The position numbers and the translations under genes were made by a program. Source: DATJOJ01 sp035507035 (GTDB lineage: Bacteria; Acidobacteriota; Terriglobia; Terriglobales; Acidobacteriaceae). Taken from it: a DNA stretch of 64,000 bases. This document shows, in pieces, positions 8,940 to 16,513 of this stretch; position 1 is the first letter of the stretch; the number at the start of each line of letters is the position of its first letter. Below the pieces are notes generated by a model that saw only the letters and a list, made by a program, of their open reading frames with translations, searched no databases and was not told the origin of the DNA. The DNA is taken from the NCBI GenBank assembly GCA_035507035.1, contig DATJOJ010000056.1, positions 12,965-76,964 on the forward strand, given 5' to 3'.

Positions 8940-10388
8940 TCAGCGGCTCAGGACGACTGCCTGGGGGTCAGCAAACATTGTTTTCCAGCCCGGAATGGAT
9001 TTTAAAGCTGTCACCAGCGGCGAATCTGGGGGCAACACCACCGTGCGAATATTCCATTTCTCCAGCAACGACTGCCAGGCGGGCCCGCGCAGGTAATACG
9101 TGGAAGCGAAATTGTTTATGAAAGAGTCGCCGTAGACATCCGCCCGGCCGTCGATGAAAACCCGATATTCGGGGTAAAGCTTCCAGATGAAATATCCGCC
9201 CCAATTGTAGTGGTTCAGCATCGGACTTGGCGGTTTGCTTTCAGCAATGAACGACGCTGCAGCCGCCGGAAACTCTCGCGCCTCGGCCTGCGATTGATGA
9301 ACAATCACGTAGTGCAGCCGAACGCTGCAGAAAATCAGCATGCCAATGAGGAGCAGCCAATTAAAAATCAACTTGCTTCGGCTCAGCGATCCGATACTTG
9401 TGTCGAAAAGCCGGGCTCTGCCGCTTTGCTCCAAGCACGCCTGAATCATGCCGCTGAGAATCGGAACTGCGATCAAAACAAAGATCGGAATGTGACGAAC
9501 GGATCGGAGCGCGGCGTACAGAGTCGCGGTGAGCAAGAGCAGTTCCGAGGGGCGCAACTTTTTCGGCGACAAGGCACAAAGTACCAGAATGGCGAGAATC
9601 ATCAGTAGGATTGGGAAATTCTTTGTCTCATGAAAATTCGGCGAAAGCCATTCCGCGATATTCGAGAGCATGGCAGCTGAACGCAGGGTTTCGAGTGGGT
9701 ACGAGTACAAACGCACACCGTACGGATTCAAGGGCACAACAGCGATACAAATTCCCGTTGTCAGGGCGATGCGCTTGAACCAGGTTGCAGGATCAAGTAA
9801 ATCGCCCTGACCAAATGCCAGGTCGAGTACGTTGCCCACCAGGTACAAGACCAGGAACACAATTCCGAGTGCGTAACCGGCGTGGAGATTTACCCAAAGC
9901 AGCATCAGCGCGGGTGCCCACCACAACAAATTCGGACGGCGATAGGATTTCTCAACGATCAAAAGAAAAACGCTGGCAAGTAACAAGGTGAGCATTTGCG
10001 GGCGCACACCCCAGCTCGGAATGGACGCGACCGCGCCCCAGGCGGTGATGGCCCCTGCTATATAGGGCCGGCCCGGAGAGCGCAAGAAAACTATCCAGAA
10101 TGCGGTCGCGATAACAGCGGCGAATTCGAAGATTAGCCCGCCCCAACTCGCTAGCGAATAGGTAGCGTAGATGAGGATCTGAGCCAGCCATTCGTGATCA
10201 ATCCAGAGCTGACCAAATTTGCTGAATGAATATGGGTCAGTATGAAAGATCTTGTGGCCTTGCACGATAAGTTGTCCGGTGCGGAGGTGCCACCAGACAT
10301 CGGGATCGGTCACGCTCCGCGCGGCCATGGTAAACAGGCCGAGCGCTAAAATGGCGACGAACAGATTGCGCGTCTGAAGACGATTCAT
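8940..10388 (-). CDS. Polytopic membrane protein, GT-C-like, unknown substrate
   Basis: A 482-residue integral membrane protein with roughly ten or more hydrophobic segments and a larger soluble C-terminal part (ending near VFIDGRADVYGDSF and PPDSPLVTALKS). The ATG at 10388 is preferred over the longer frame to 10523, because the extension is polar and would run into the divergent gene at 10437. An early extracytoplasmic motif, DPDVWWHLRTGQLI followed by HTDPYSFSKFG, places acidic residues in the first loop, as in GT-C glycosyltransferases. I recognise the general type but not a named enzyme. It is divergent from the GT87 array with only 48 bases between start codons. Confidence 0.75.
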   Translation of the reverse strand: MNRLQTRNLFVAILALGLFTMAARSVTDPDVWWHLRTGQLIVQGHKIFHTDPYSFSKFGQLWIDHEWLAQILIYATYSLASWGGLIFEFAAVIATAFWIVFLRSPGRPYIAGAITAWGAVASIPSWGVRPQMLTLLLASVFLLIVEKSYRRPNLLWWAPALMLLWVNLHAGYALGIVFLVLYLVGNVLDLAFGQGDLLDPATWFKRIALTTGICIAVVPLNPYGVRLYSYPLETLRSAAMLSNIAEWLSPNFHETKNFPILLMILAILVLCALSPKKLRPSELLLLTATLYAALRSVRHIPIFVLIAVPILSGMIQACLEQSGRARLFDTSIGSLSRSKLIFNWLLLIGMLIFCSVRLHYVIVHQSQAEAREFPAAAASFIAESKPPSPMLNHYNWGGYFIWKLYPEYRVFIDGRADVYGDSFINNFASTYYLRGPAWQSLLEKWNIRTVVLPPDSPLVTALKSIPGWKTMFADPQAVVLSR

Positions 10389-10392
10389 CGAT

Positions 10393-10422
10393 TTGGAAAG
10401 ACCTGGCCAGACAGGGTATAAA
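10393..10422 (+). promoter_or_regulatory. Candidate sigma70-type promoter for the GT87 array
   Basis: TTGGAA at 10393-10398 and TATAAA at 10417-10422 are separated by 18 bases. The predicted transcript would start near 10429, a few bases before the GTG start at 10437, so the mRNA would have almost no leader. The element lies in the 48-base gap between divergent genes. Confidence 0.45.
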
Positions 10423-10436
10423 ATCGCCTCTTCATT

Positions 10437-11684
10437 GTGCAATCTTCCGCCAAATCTCCTTCGACCAAGATCGGCCTGCAGCAAATTTTGGTCGTCGTCC
10501 TCGCCGCTTTTGCCGTGCTGCATGGATGGGTTCTATGGCGAAGTTATGATTTTATCCTGCGAGGATATGAAGATTTCACCTCCTTCTACACCGCGGGGAA
10601 GATTGTGCAGCGGGGAGAAGGCGCCCGCTTATACGACCGGCAGTTGCAGTGGCAAGTGCAGCAAGAATTTGCCTCTTCCGTAAGCACTCGGAAAGGCCCG
10701 CTGCCTTATATACGTCCGCCATTTGAGGCGCTCCTATTCCTCCCGCTTGCCTATCTGTCATATCCCGCCGCGGTCACAATCTGGACGTTGATCAAGCTGA
10801 TTCTCCTGATCAGCGTATTCTTTTTTCTTCCGCAAGAAAATTGGCGCCAATGGCGTTGGCTGCGCTCGCCATGGGTTCAAGGATTTTTATCGATCGGATT
10901 TCTTCCGGTTGCTTTTGACGTGGTTCAAGGACAAGATTCGATCCCTTTGTTACTGGTCGTAACTGCGGCTTTCTTTTTCCTGCGAAGGGAAGAGGATTTC
11001 CGATGGGGGGCCTGTTTGGGGCTGGGGCTATTCAAGTTTCACCTCATACTGCCTTTATTCCTGATCTTGCTCATCAAGAGGAAAACGAGAGCCATTGTCG
11101 GGTTTGCCTGCGTTGCCTCGGTGTTGTTGCTGCTCTCAATCGAGGTGGTTGGATGGTCGGGATTGGCAGGCTATCCGAAGTACCTTTGGGATTTGAATCA
11201 GTCGCCAAATCTGCTGGGGACTAACGGATTGGTAATGCCCAACCTTCGCGGATTGCTAAGCCCATTCCTGGGTGCAGGACGGGTGCCAACGCCGATACAG
11301 GTCGCGTTGTTGCTGATTTTCGCCCTCGGCATCGTGAGCATGGCCAGAATGTGGAAGGGAAAAGGACAGTCTCCGCTTGATCGAGTCGGTTTTTCTTATT
11401 GCATCTCGGTCTTGCTGCTGACGAGCTATTACACCACCAGCTACGATCTCACCTTGCTCCTTATCCCGCTCCATTTGACGGGCGGAATTCTGGCTTCCGA
11501 TTCCAATCTTCGGGGATGGCCACGAAGTACGTTTGTCATGAGCGCCGGGGTGTTGCTACTCGGTCCGTTGTACTGGATGTTGGGTGTCCCCTTGATCGAA
11601 TTTTATTGGATAGCTTTGGTATTGCTGGCGCTCACGGCTGCACTCGCGGGCACAGTAGTGATTCTGCAGCGACGCACGCCTTAG
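10437..11684 (+). CDS. GT87/DUF2029 family membrane glycosyltransferase, type A copy 1
   Basis: A 415-residue polytopic protein of the GT87 (DUF2029) family. Characterised members are polyprenyl-phosphate-mannose-dependent mannosyltransferases acting outside the cytoplasmic membrane. About ten hydrophobic segments are visible. The first periplasmic loop holds DFTSFYTAGKIVQRGEGARLYD, the family hallmark, and a later loop carries VQGQDSIPLLLV. It is clearly paralogous to the gene at 13335-14582 (same length, shared FYTAGKI..G....LYD, RPPFEALLF/HPPFEAVLF and QGQDSI blocks). The start is GTG; no ATG lies between it and the first helix. The glycan or lipid acceptor cannot be read from sequence. 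Confidence 0.8.
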   Translation: MQSSAKSPSTKIGLQQILVVVLAAFAVLHGWVLWRSYDFILRGYEDFTSFYTAGKIVQRGEGARLYDRQLQWQVQQEFASSVSTRKGPLPYIRPPFEALLFLPLAYLSYPAAVTIWTLIKLILLISVFFFLPQENWRQWRWLRSPWVQGFLSIGFLPVAFDVVQGQDSIPLLLVVTAAFFFLRREEDFRWGACLGLGLFKFHLILPLFLILLIKRKTRAIVGFACVASVLLLLSIEVVGWSGLAGYPKYLWDLNQSPNLLGTNGLVMPNLRGLLSPFLGAGRVPTPIQVALLLIFALGIVSMARMWKGKGQSPLDRVGFSYCISVLLLTSYYTTSYDLTLLLIPLHLTGGILASDSNLRGWPRSTFVMSAGVLLLGPLYWMLGVPLIEFYWIALVLLALTAALAGTVVILQRRTP

Positions 11685-11699
11685 CTTTGCTGAAGGGGC

Positions 11700-13049
11700 A
11701 TGAATTTCACGCGCTACAATGCTGGCGTGAAGTGGAAGACGCCTCCATTCGATATCCGCCTTTTAATAGTGTCGATGCTCATCTTCTTTTCCTTCTGGTA
11801 TTGGGCCAGGCACGTTTACATTCCTGCCAATGCTTCCGAGGTACGCGCAAGGAGGCTGCCGGTGGGTAACAATTCGGATCTCTATCCGCGGTGGCTAGGC
11901 GCTCGAGAGTTGCTGCTCCACGGTCGCGATCCTTACAGTTCCGAGATCACACGCGAAATCCAGACAGGGTTTTACGGCCGCCCGCTCGACCCGGAGAACA
12001 AAACGGATCCGCGAGCTCAGGAAGCTTTCGTTTATCCATTGTGGGTCGTATTGCTGGTGGCACCCACGGTCACTCTGAAGTTCGCGTCTGCTATCACAAT
12101 ATTTAGATGGATCCTGGTGGGCAGCATCGGTCTCAGCGCAATGCTTTGGATGAACCTCATGGGCTCGCGGCTTCGCCCCCTGCTCGTCTGTTCGGTAGTG
12201 TTATTCGTGTTCAGCAGCCTCCCGTTTCTGGTCGAGTACTACCAGCAAAATCTCACTGCAGCAGTGATTCTGTTTGTCGCCCTGTCGGCGTTCTGCGTCG
12301 CGCGGCGTCAGTTGATTCTAGGCGGATTTTTTCTCGCAGTCGCTACCATGAAGCCCGACACGACCGGTCTTCTCATCTTGTGGCTGTTAATTTGGGCAGT
12401 GGCAAGATGGAGAGATCGTCAGCGAATGCTGTGGAGCTTTGCGGCGACGCTGACAGGACTGTTCGCCGTCTCGGAGACGTTACTTCCTCATTGGATCGGG
12501 CGTTTCATCGCAGGGATCCGCGAATATCCAACCTACGGTACGGCTCCGAACGTCTCTCAGTTGGTCTTCACACCGGTTCTGGGGACAGTCATCTCTCTGT
12601 TTTTGGTGCTTTTGCTTGTAGTGCTTTGGTTTCTTTGGAGAACAGAGGCGGCCACCAGCCCTCAGTTTCGCTGGTCCCTTGCGTGGACGTGTATAGTTAC
12701 GCTTGCGATCATTCCAAAAATCGCCTTCTACAATCAGCTTTTGTTGATTCCGCCATTACTGGCATTGTCAACCGAGTATCGAAACATACAAAAGGACAGA
12801 GTCGTTTTGCGCGCATTGGCGAGTGCGCCTTTTGCATGCCTGCTTCTGCACTGGCTTATGGCTATGGTGTTAAGCATGGCGTCCATGCTCGGCCAGGGTT
12901 CACTGATACTGTTTTTCACGCCCGAGCTTCCGGACCACATTTTTCTGGCAGTGGCGCCGCTTACCCTCATCGCGGTTGTCAGCGTTGGTTTCTTCTCATC
13001 TGTGACTGGATCGCTTTCCAATTTGCGATCCGTTGGCGAGGCCACATAG
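11700..13049 (+). CDS. GT87/DUF2029 family membrane glycosyltransferase, type B copy 1
   Basis: A polytopic GT87-like protein of 449 residues. The first loop carries NNSDLYPRWLGARELLLHGRD and then SSEITREIQTGFYGRPLD, shared almost word for word with the gene at 14655-15941 but different from the type A genes. The middle has YYQQNLTAAVILFVALSAF and ATMKPDTTGLLILWLL, resembling the KPQ motif region of GT87 enzymes. The ATG at 11700 has AGGGG only one base away, and TACAAT at 11715-11720 sits 6 bases before an in-frame GTG at 11727. A leaderless start at 11727 is therefore possible and would match the start of copy 2 better. It lies 15 bases after type A copy 1. Confidence 0.8.
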   Translation: MNFTRYNAGVKWKTPPFDIRLLIVSMLIFFSFWYWARHVYIPANASEVRARRLPVGNNSDLYPRWLGARELLLHGRDPYSSEITREIQTGFYGRPLDPENKTDPRAQEAFVYPLWVVLLVAPTVTLKFASAITIFRWILVGSIGLSAMLWMNLMGSRLRPLLVCSVVLFVFSSLPFLVEYYQQNLTAAVILFVALSAFCVARRQLILGGFFLAVATMKPDTTGLLILWLLIWAVARWRDRQRMLWSFAATLTGLFAVSETLLPHWIGRFIAGIREYPTYGTAPNVSQLVFTPVLGTVISLFLVLLLVVLWFLWRTEAATSPQFRWSLAWTCIVTLAIIPKIAFYNQLLLIPPLLALSTEYRNIQKDRVVLRALASAPFACLLLHWLMAMVLSMASMLGQGSLILFFTPELPDHIFLAVAPLTLIAVVSVGFFSSVTGSLSNLRSVGEAT

Positions 13050-13100
13050 TGCGCACTCTGGAACGCACGGGATTGTTGCCAGCTCGGGCTCCGGCTGCCG

Positions 13101-13199
13101 GCATGTGGTTTTACGTCCAGCATGTGATGGTCGCGCACCAGCTTACTGTGCCGTGCGGCACGACATACCACGTGGCAATCTCTCCGATCTGTATCCTCG
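13101..13199 (+). pseudogene. Frameshifted N-terminal relic of a third type B GT87 gene
   Basis: This stretch aligns end to end with 14710-14809 of type B copy 2. The beginning reads GMWFYVQHVMVAHQ in one frame (copy 2 has SMWFYMQRVLITHQ). The end reads HDIPRGNLSDLYPR in another frame (copy 2 has HDIPRGNLSDLYPRW). The relic is 99 bases against 100 in copy 2, so one deleted base explains the frame change. Similarity stops after the DLYPR codons. It lies 51 bases after the type B copy 1 stop and 136 bases before type A copy 2. It is closer to copy 2 than to copy 1, which suggests a former extra B gene lost after duplication. The rest of the 285-base gap shows no other feature. Confidence 0.7.
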
Positions 13200-13334
13200 G
13201 TTGCCCCGACAAAAATTCCCATAGTGCCTAGCGATATAGGGAATGCGTCCCTTCTAAAGCCTGAGTTTATCGCAACAACGCTGCTACACTGGAATGCTCC
13301 TTGGGCTGGTCTTCCCTGATTCTGGCTTTCCATC

Positions 13335-14582
13335 ATGCTCAGGAAACTGCCGAAAACAGCGCTACTCTCTGCTTACCTTGCAGCAATGCTGTTTCTCGAC
13401 CTCTGGATTCTGGCCCATGCGTGGGGCGACATTACCCGTGGTCTACCCGATTTTACGATCTTCTATACGGCTGGGAAGATACTCCAGATGGGCCGCGCGC
13501 CGGACCTGTATGACAACAGTCTCCAGAAGGAGGTTCAAGAAGCGGTCACGCCCGTCGGGTTTGAAAAACGAGGTTTGCTTCTTCCGTATAATCATCCTCC
13601 TTTTGAAGCGGTTCTCTTTCCACCGTTGAGCCATCTTTCGTACCTCGCTGCGTATCTGACTTGGGTTGGTCTGAACATCCTTTTGCTTGTGTGGCTGGCG
13701 CTAAAATTGCGCAGGGTAGTTCTACCCATCGGGCGTCTTCCGGCTTATCTATGGCTTTTGGCGGCTCTTACCTTCCATCCGATCTTTATCGCCTTGCTAC
13801 AAGGCCAGGATTCCATCCTCCTGCTGGGTTGCTTTACGCTGGCATACCTATGCTTACTGCGCCGTGCTGATTTCCGGGCCGGCGTATGGCTAGGATTAGG
13901 CTTGTTCAAATTCAACCTTATATTGCCATTCGCATTGCCTCTGCTTCTCGTGAACCGCAAAAAGTTGGCCGCTGGTTTTCTATCGGTCGCGCTAGCCCTG
14001 CTCTTATTGAGTGTCGTTGTTTTCGGGTGGCGTATTCTGCTCATTTATCCCGCATACGTTTGGAGCGCGGAGCACGAGAAAGCCTATCCGTGGAATCGAC
14101 CCTCGGTTCATCCTCCCAACCTTCGAGGTTTGTCATACGCGTTTACGAGCGATCCGTTGCTGGGCAGAAGTGTGCTGGTTCTGTTGTCCGCTGTGGTTTT
14201 GTTCGCCATAATTTTGGTCTGGCACACTCTACCTTCGCGATCTGGCTCGCTTCAGCGAGCATTCGCTATTGGCATTCTAGGTGCCGTGCTGCTGAGTTTT
14301 CACGTCTTCATTCACGACCTCAGTGTTTTGCTGTTGGCGCTGGTCGCGGTTGTGGAATATCTGTCTCATCGTCCGATCTTCGAGCGGTGGGTCAAAGTGA
14401 GCTTATATAGTTGCATGGCAATTCTGTTTTGCAGCCCTCTCTACCTGCTCCTGTTTTTCCGATTCCGACGATTGGAGTGGATGGCCCTTATTCTCTTGGT
14501 ACTCTTTGTCGTGCTTGTGTGGGATGCGCTGAGACCGCAAGGCGAGGCCAGAGAGGGAAGCGCCGTTGCCGTCAGTTTCTGA
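13335..14582 (+). CDS. GT87/DUF2029 family membrane glycosyltransferase, type A copy 2
   Basis: A 415-residue polytopic GT87 protein, paralogue of the gene at 10437-11684. Shared blocks include DFTIFYTAGKILQMGRAPDLYD in the first loop, NHPPFEAVLF, LLQGQDSILLLGCF and GVWLGLGLFKFNLILPFALPLLL. Identity is obvious along the whole length, but divergence is enough to rule out a very recent copy. The start ATG is followed directly by the first hydrophobic helix. It precedes type B copy 2 by 72 bases, repeating the A-then-B order of copy 1. Substrate unknown; inferred to be an extracytoplasmic sugar transferase. Confidence 0.8.
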   Translation: MLRKLPKTALLSAYLAAMLFLDLWILAHAWGDITRGLPDFTIFYTAGKILQMGRAPDLYDNSLQKEVQEAVTPVGFEKRGLLLPYNHPPFEAVLFPPLSHLSYLAAYLTWVGLNILLLVWLALKLRRVVLPIGRLPAYLWLLAALTFHPIFIALLQGQDSILLLGCFTLAYLCLLRRADFRAGVWLGLGLFKFNLILPFALPLLLVNRKKLAAGFLSVALALLLLSVVVFGWRILLIYPAYVWSAEHEKAYPWNRPSVHPPNLRGLSYAFTSDPLLGRSVLVLLSAVVLFAIILVWHTLPSRSGSLQRAFAIGILGAVLLSFHVFIHDLSVLLLALVAVVEYLSHRPIFERWVKVSLYSCMAILFCSPLYLLLFFRFRRLEWMALILLVLFVVLVWDALRPQGEAREGSAVAVSF

Positions 14583-14654
14583 CATTGCCCATGAGGCGGA
14601 TTTAGGCAACCGCTCGTGGAGCGCGCTCGCGAGCGGAAGTCCGTGCCCCCGAGA

Positions 14655-15941
14655 ATGCTGAAATATAGCTCCAAGATCGGCATTGCCGCCGCCCTTTTGT
14701 TTGCGGCAAGCATGTGGTTTTATATGCAGCGCGTTCTGATCACGCATCAGGAAGCCGAGGCTGCGACCCACGATATCCCGCGCGGCAATCTCTCCGACCT
14801 TTATCCGCGCTGGCTGGGAGCGCGCGAGTTACTGTTGCGCCACCGTGATCCTTACAGCCCCGAAATTACCCGCGAAATCCAAATTGGCTATTATGGCCGC
14901 GCCCTTGATTCGCACCGCGCTTACGATCCGATCGATCAACAAGCCTTTGCCTATCCTGTTTACGTCGTTTTCCTGCTTGCACCGGCAGTATTCCTACCCT
15001 TTTGGATGGTTCAGATTGGGGCGCGATGGTTCCTCGCCGTTTTGACCGCCGCGACCGTGCTGTTTGCGTTGCGTGCTCTCCGCTGGCGACCTTCGGTCGC
15101 GAAGATAGCAATCATTGTCATTCTGGTGATGGGCAGTTTTCAGTCCATCCAAGGAATCAAGCTGCAGCAGTTGAGCCTTTTGGTCAGTGGGTTGCTTGCG
15201 GCGTCGGCCATGTTGCTCGTCGGAGGCCAGTTCGTGGTGGCCGGTATTCTGATGGCCCTGGCGACCATAAAACCACAGCTTGCCTTACCGTTGACGGTAG
15301 CCATTTTATTTTGGGCTCTTCACAATTGGCGATTGGGACGGAAGTTTATATTCAGCTTCGCCGCCACGATGATGGCCCTGTTTATCGGGAGTGAAGCAAT
15401 CTTGCCGGGCTGGATCGGCGAATTTCGCGCCGCCGTTATCGATTATCGTCGCTACAACAACGGCGCCGGATCTATCCTCGACCTCCTTTTTGGGTCTGCT
15501 TTCGGAAAACTTTTGACCTTTGCCGTAATCATTGCGGTGGCTTTTATCTGTGGGAGGGCTCGCAATGTGTCCAACGATGATCCCATTTTCGGACGGACCA
15601 TTGCTCTCATTCTGGCGGCCACGGTCGCCATCACACCCAAGGCAGCTCCATATAATCAAGTGCTATTGATAATCCCGGTTTTGTTGATCGTCCAATGTGC
15701 GTCCCAACTATGGGCCGGGAGTTTCTTGTCGCGCAGTTGCTTCGTGATTGCTACGCTTCTCTTTTCCTGGCCTTGGCTGGCGGCGTTAGCGATCACCGTC
15801 GCCTCGCTTTTCTTGCCTGCTCCAGAATTACTGAAGGCATGGTCCTTGCCCATTTACACCAGTCTTCTGATCCCGCTGATCGTGTTTGTGGAGGTGACAT
15901 TTGTGTGCAGCAAATTAAACTTCAGCAGCAGAGGTTGGTGA
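14655..15941 (+). CDS. GT87/DUF2029 family membrane glycosyltransferase, type B copy 2
   Basis: A polytopic GT87-like protein, paralogue of the 11700-13049 gene and of the relic at 13101-13199. The ATG at 14655 gives 428 residues and places MLKYSSKIGIAAALLF directly before the first helix. An upstream in-frame GTG at 14616 would add 13 charged residues. The loop DLYPRWLGARELLLRHRDPY with EITREIQIGYYGRALD is nearly identical to copy 1. LATIKPQLALPL resembles the KPQ motif of the family. It is the last gene of the A-B-A-B array, 89 bases before the STAS gene. Confidence 0.8.
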   Translation: MLKYSSKIGIAAALLFAASMWFYMQRVLITHQEAEAATHDIPRGNLSDLYPRWLGARELLLRHRDPYSPEITREIQIGYYGRALDSHRAYDPIDQQAFAYPVYVVFLLAPAVFLPFWMVQIGARWFLAVLTAATVLFALRALRWRPSVAKIAIIVILVMGSFQSIQGIKLQQLSLLVSGLLAASAMLLVGGQFVVAGILMALATIKPQLALPLTVAILFWALHNWRLGRKFIFSFAATMMALFIGSEAILPGWIGEFRAAVIDYRRYNNGAGSILDLLFGSAFGKLLTFAVIIAVAFICGRARNVSNDDPIFGRTIALILAATVAITPKAAPYNQVLLIIPVLLIVQCASQLWAGSFLSRSCFVIATLLFSWPWLAALAITVASLFLPAPELLKAWSLPIYTSLLIPLIVFVEVTFVCSKLNFSSRGW

Positions 15942-16030
15942 TCCGTGGTCACGCAATGGCGGCCTGAATTTGCATTCCTTCGCTGCTCGCGTTACGCTTC
16001 TCACGGCTATAGAATCTTTCGGAGGACGGA

Positions 16031-16384
16031 ATGAGCCTGAAGGTTGAGACCCGCCAAGTGGATGGCGTCACCGTGGTTTCGTGTCACGGCCGCATCGTGC
16101 TGGGGGAAGAATCTGCCGGCATGCGCGATACTCTGAAGCGAGCGTTGACCTCCTCGAAACATTTGGTGCTCGACCTTTCCGGAGTCAGCTACATTGACAG
16201 CAGTGGGTTAGGAACGTTGGTGGGCGTTTATTCCTCGGCTCGCGGCACGGGTGCGGATATTAAACTTGCGGGATTGAACCAGCGCCTGCGCGATCTACTA
16301 CAGATCACAAAACTAGTCACCGTATTCGAGGTCTACGACACCGTGCAGCAGGCGATTGCGGCCTGGAAACAGCAGCGCGGATAA
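16031..16384 (+). CDS. STAS-domain anti-sigma factor antagonist
   Basis: A 117-residue single-domain STAS protein of the SpoIIAA/RsbV type. The phosphorylatable serine region is intact: LVLDLSGVSYIDSSGLGTLVG at about residues 47-67. The C-terminal half (LAGLNQRLRDLLQITKLVTVF) also fits. In partner switching, such proteins bind an anti-sigma kinase when dephosphorylated. The neighbouring FHA-GAF-PP2C gene encodes a SpoIIE-type phosphatase that could dephosphorylate it. No kinase or sigma factor gene is in the window. The ribosome site GGAGGA stands 4 bases before the ATG, and TATAGAAT at 16008-16015 could be its -10 element. Confidence 0.9.
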   Translation: MSLKVETRQVDGVTVVSCHGRIVLGEESAGMRDTLKRALTSSKHLVLDLSGVSYIDSSGLGTLVGVYSSARGTGADIKLAGLNQRLRDLLQITKLVTVFEVYDTVQQAIAAWKQQRG

Positions 16385-16513
16385 GCCGCTTTTGCCGTTG
16401 CAACCTCGGATCAATCGCAAAAGAAATCATCCTTCCCCCTTTTCACCGATGTTCGATCCTGTCATTATTCTTGTATCCTCTTATGGTTAGCGCCATGAGA
16501 TGGGTTGCGCGCT

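Noticed and set aside
12107..13231. 374-residue plus-strand frame
   Set aside because: It is a shadow of type B copy 1 in another frame; composition is Arg/Ser/His-rich without domains. Only its last part touches the GT87 relic.
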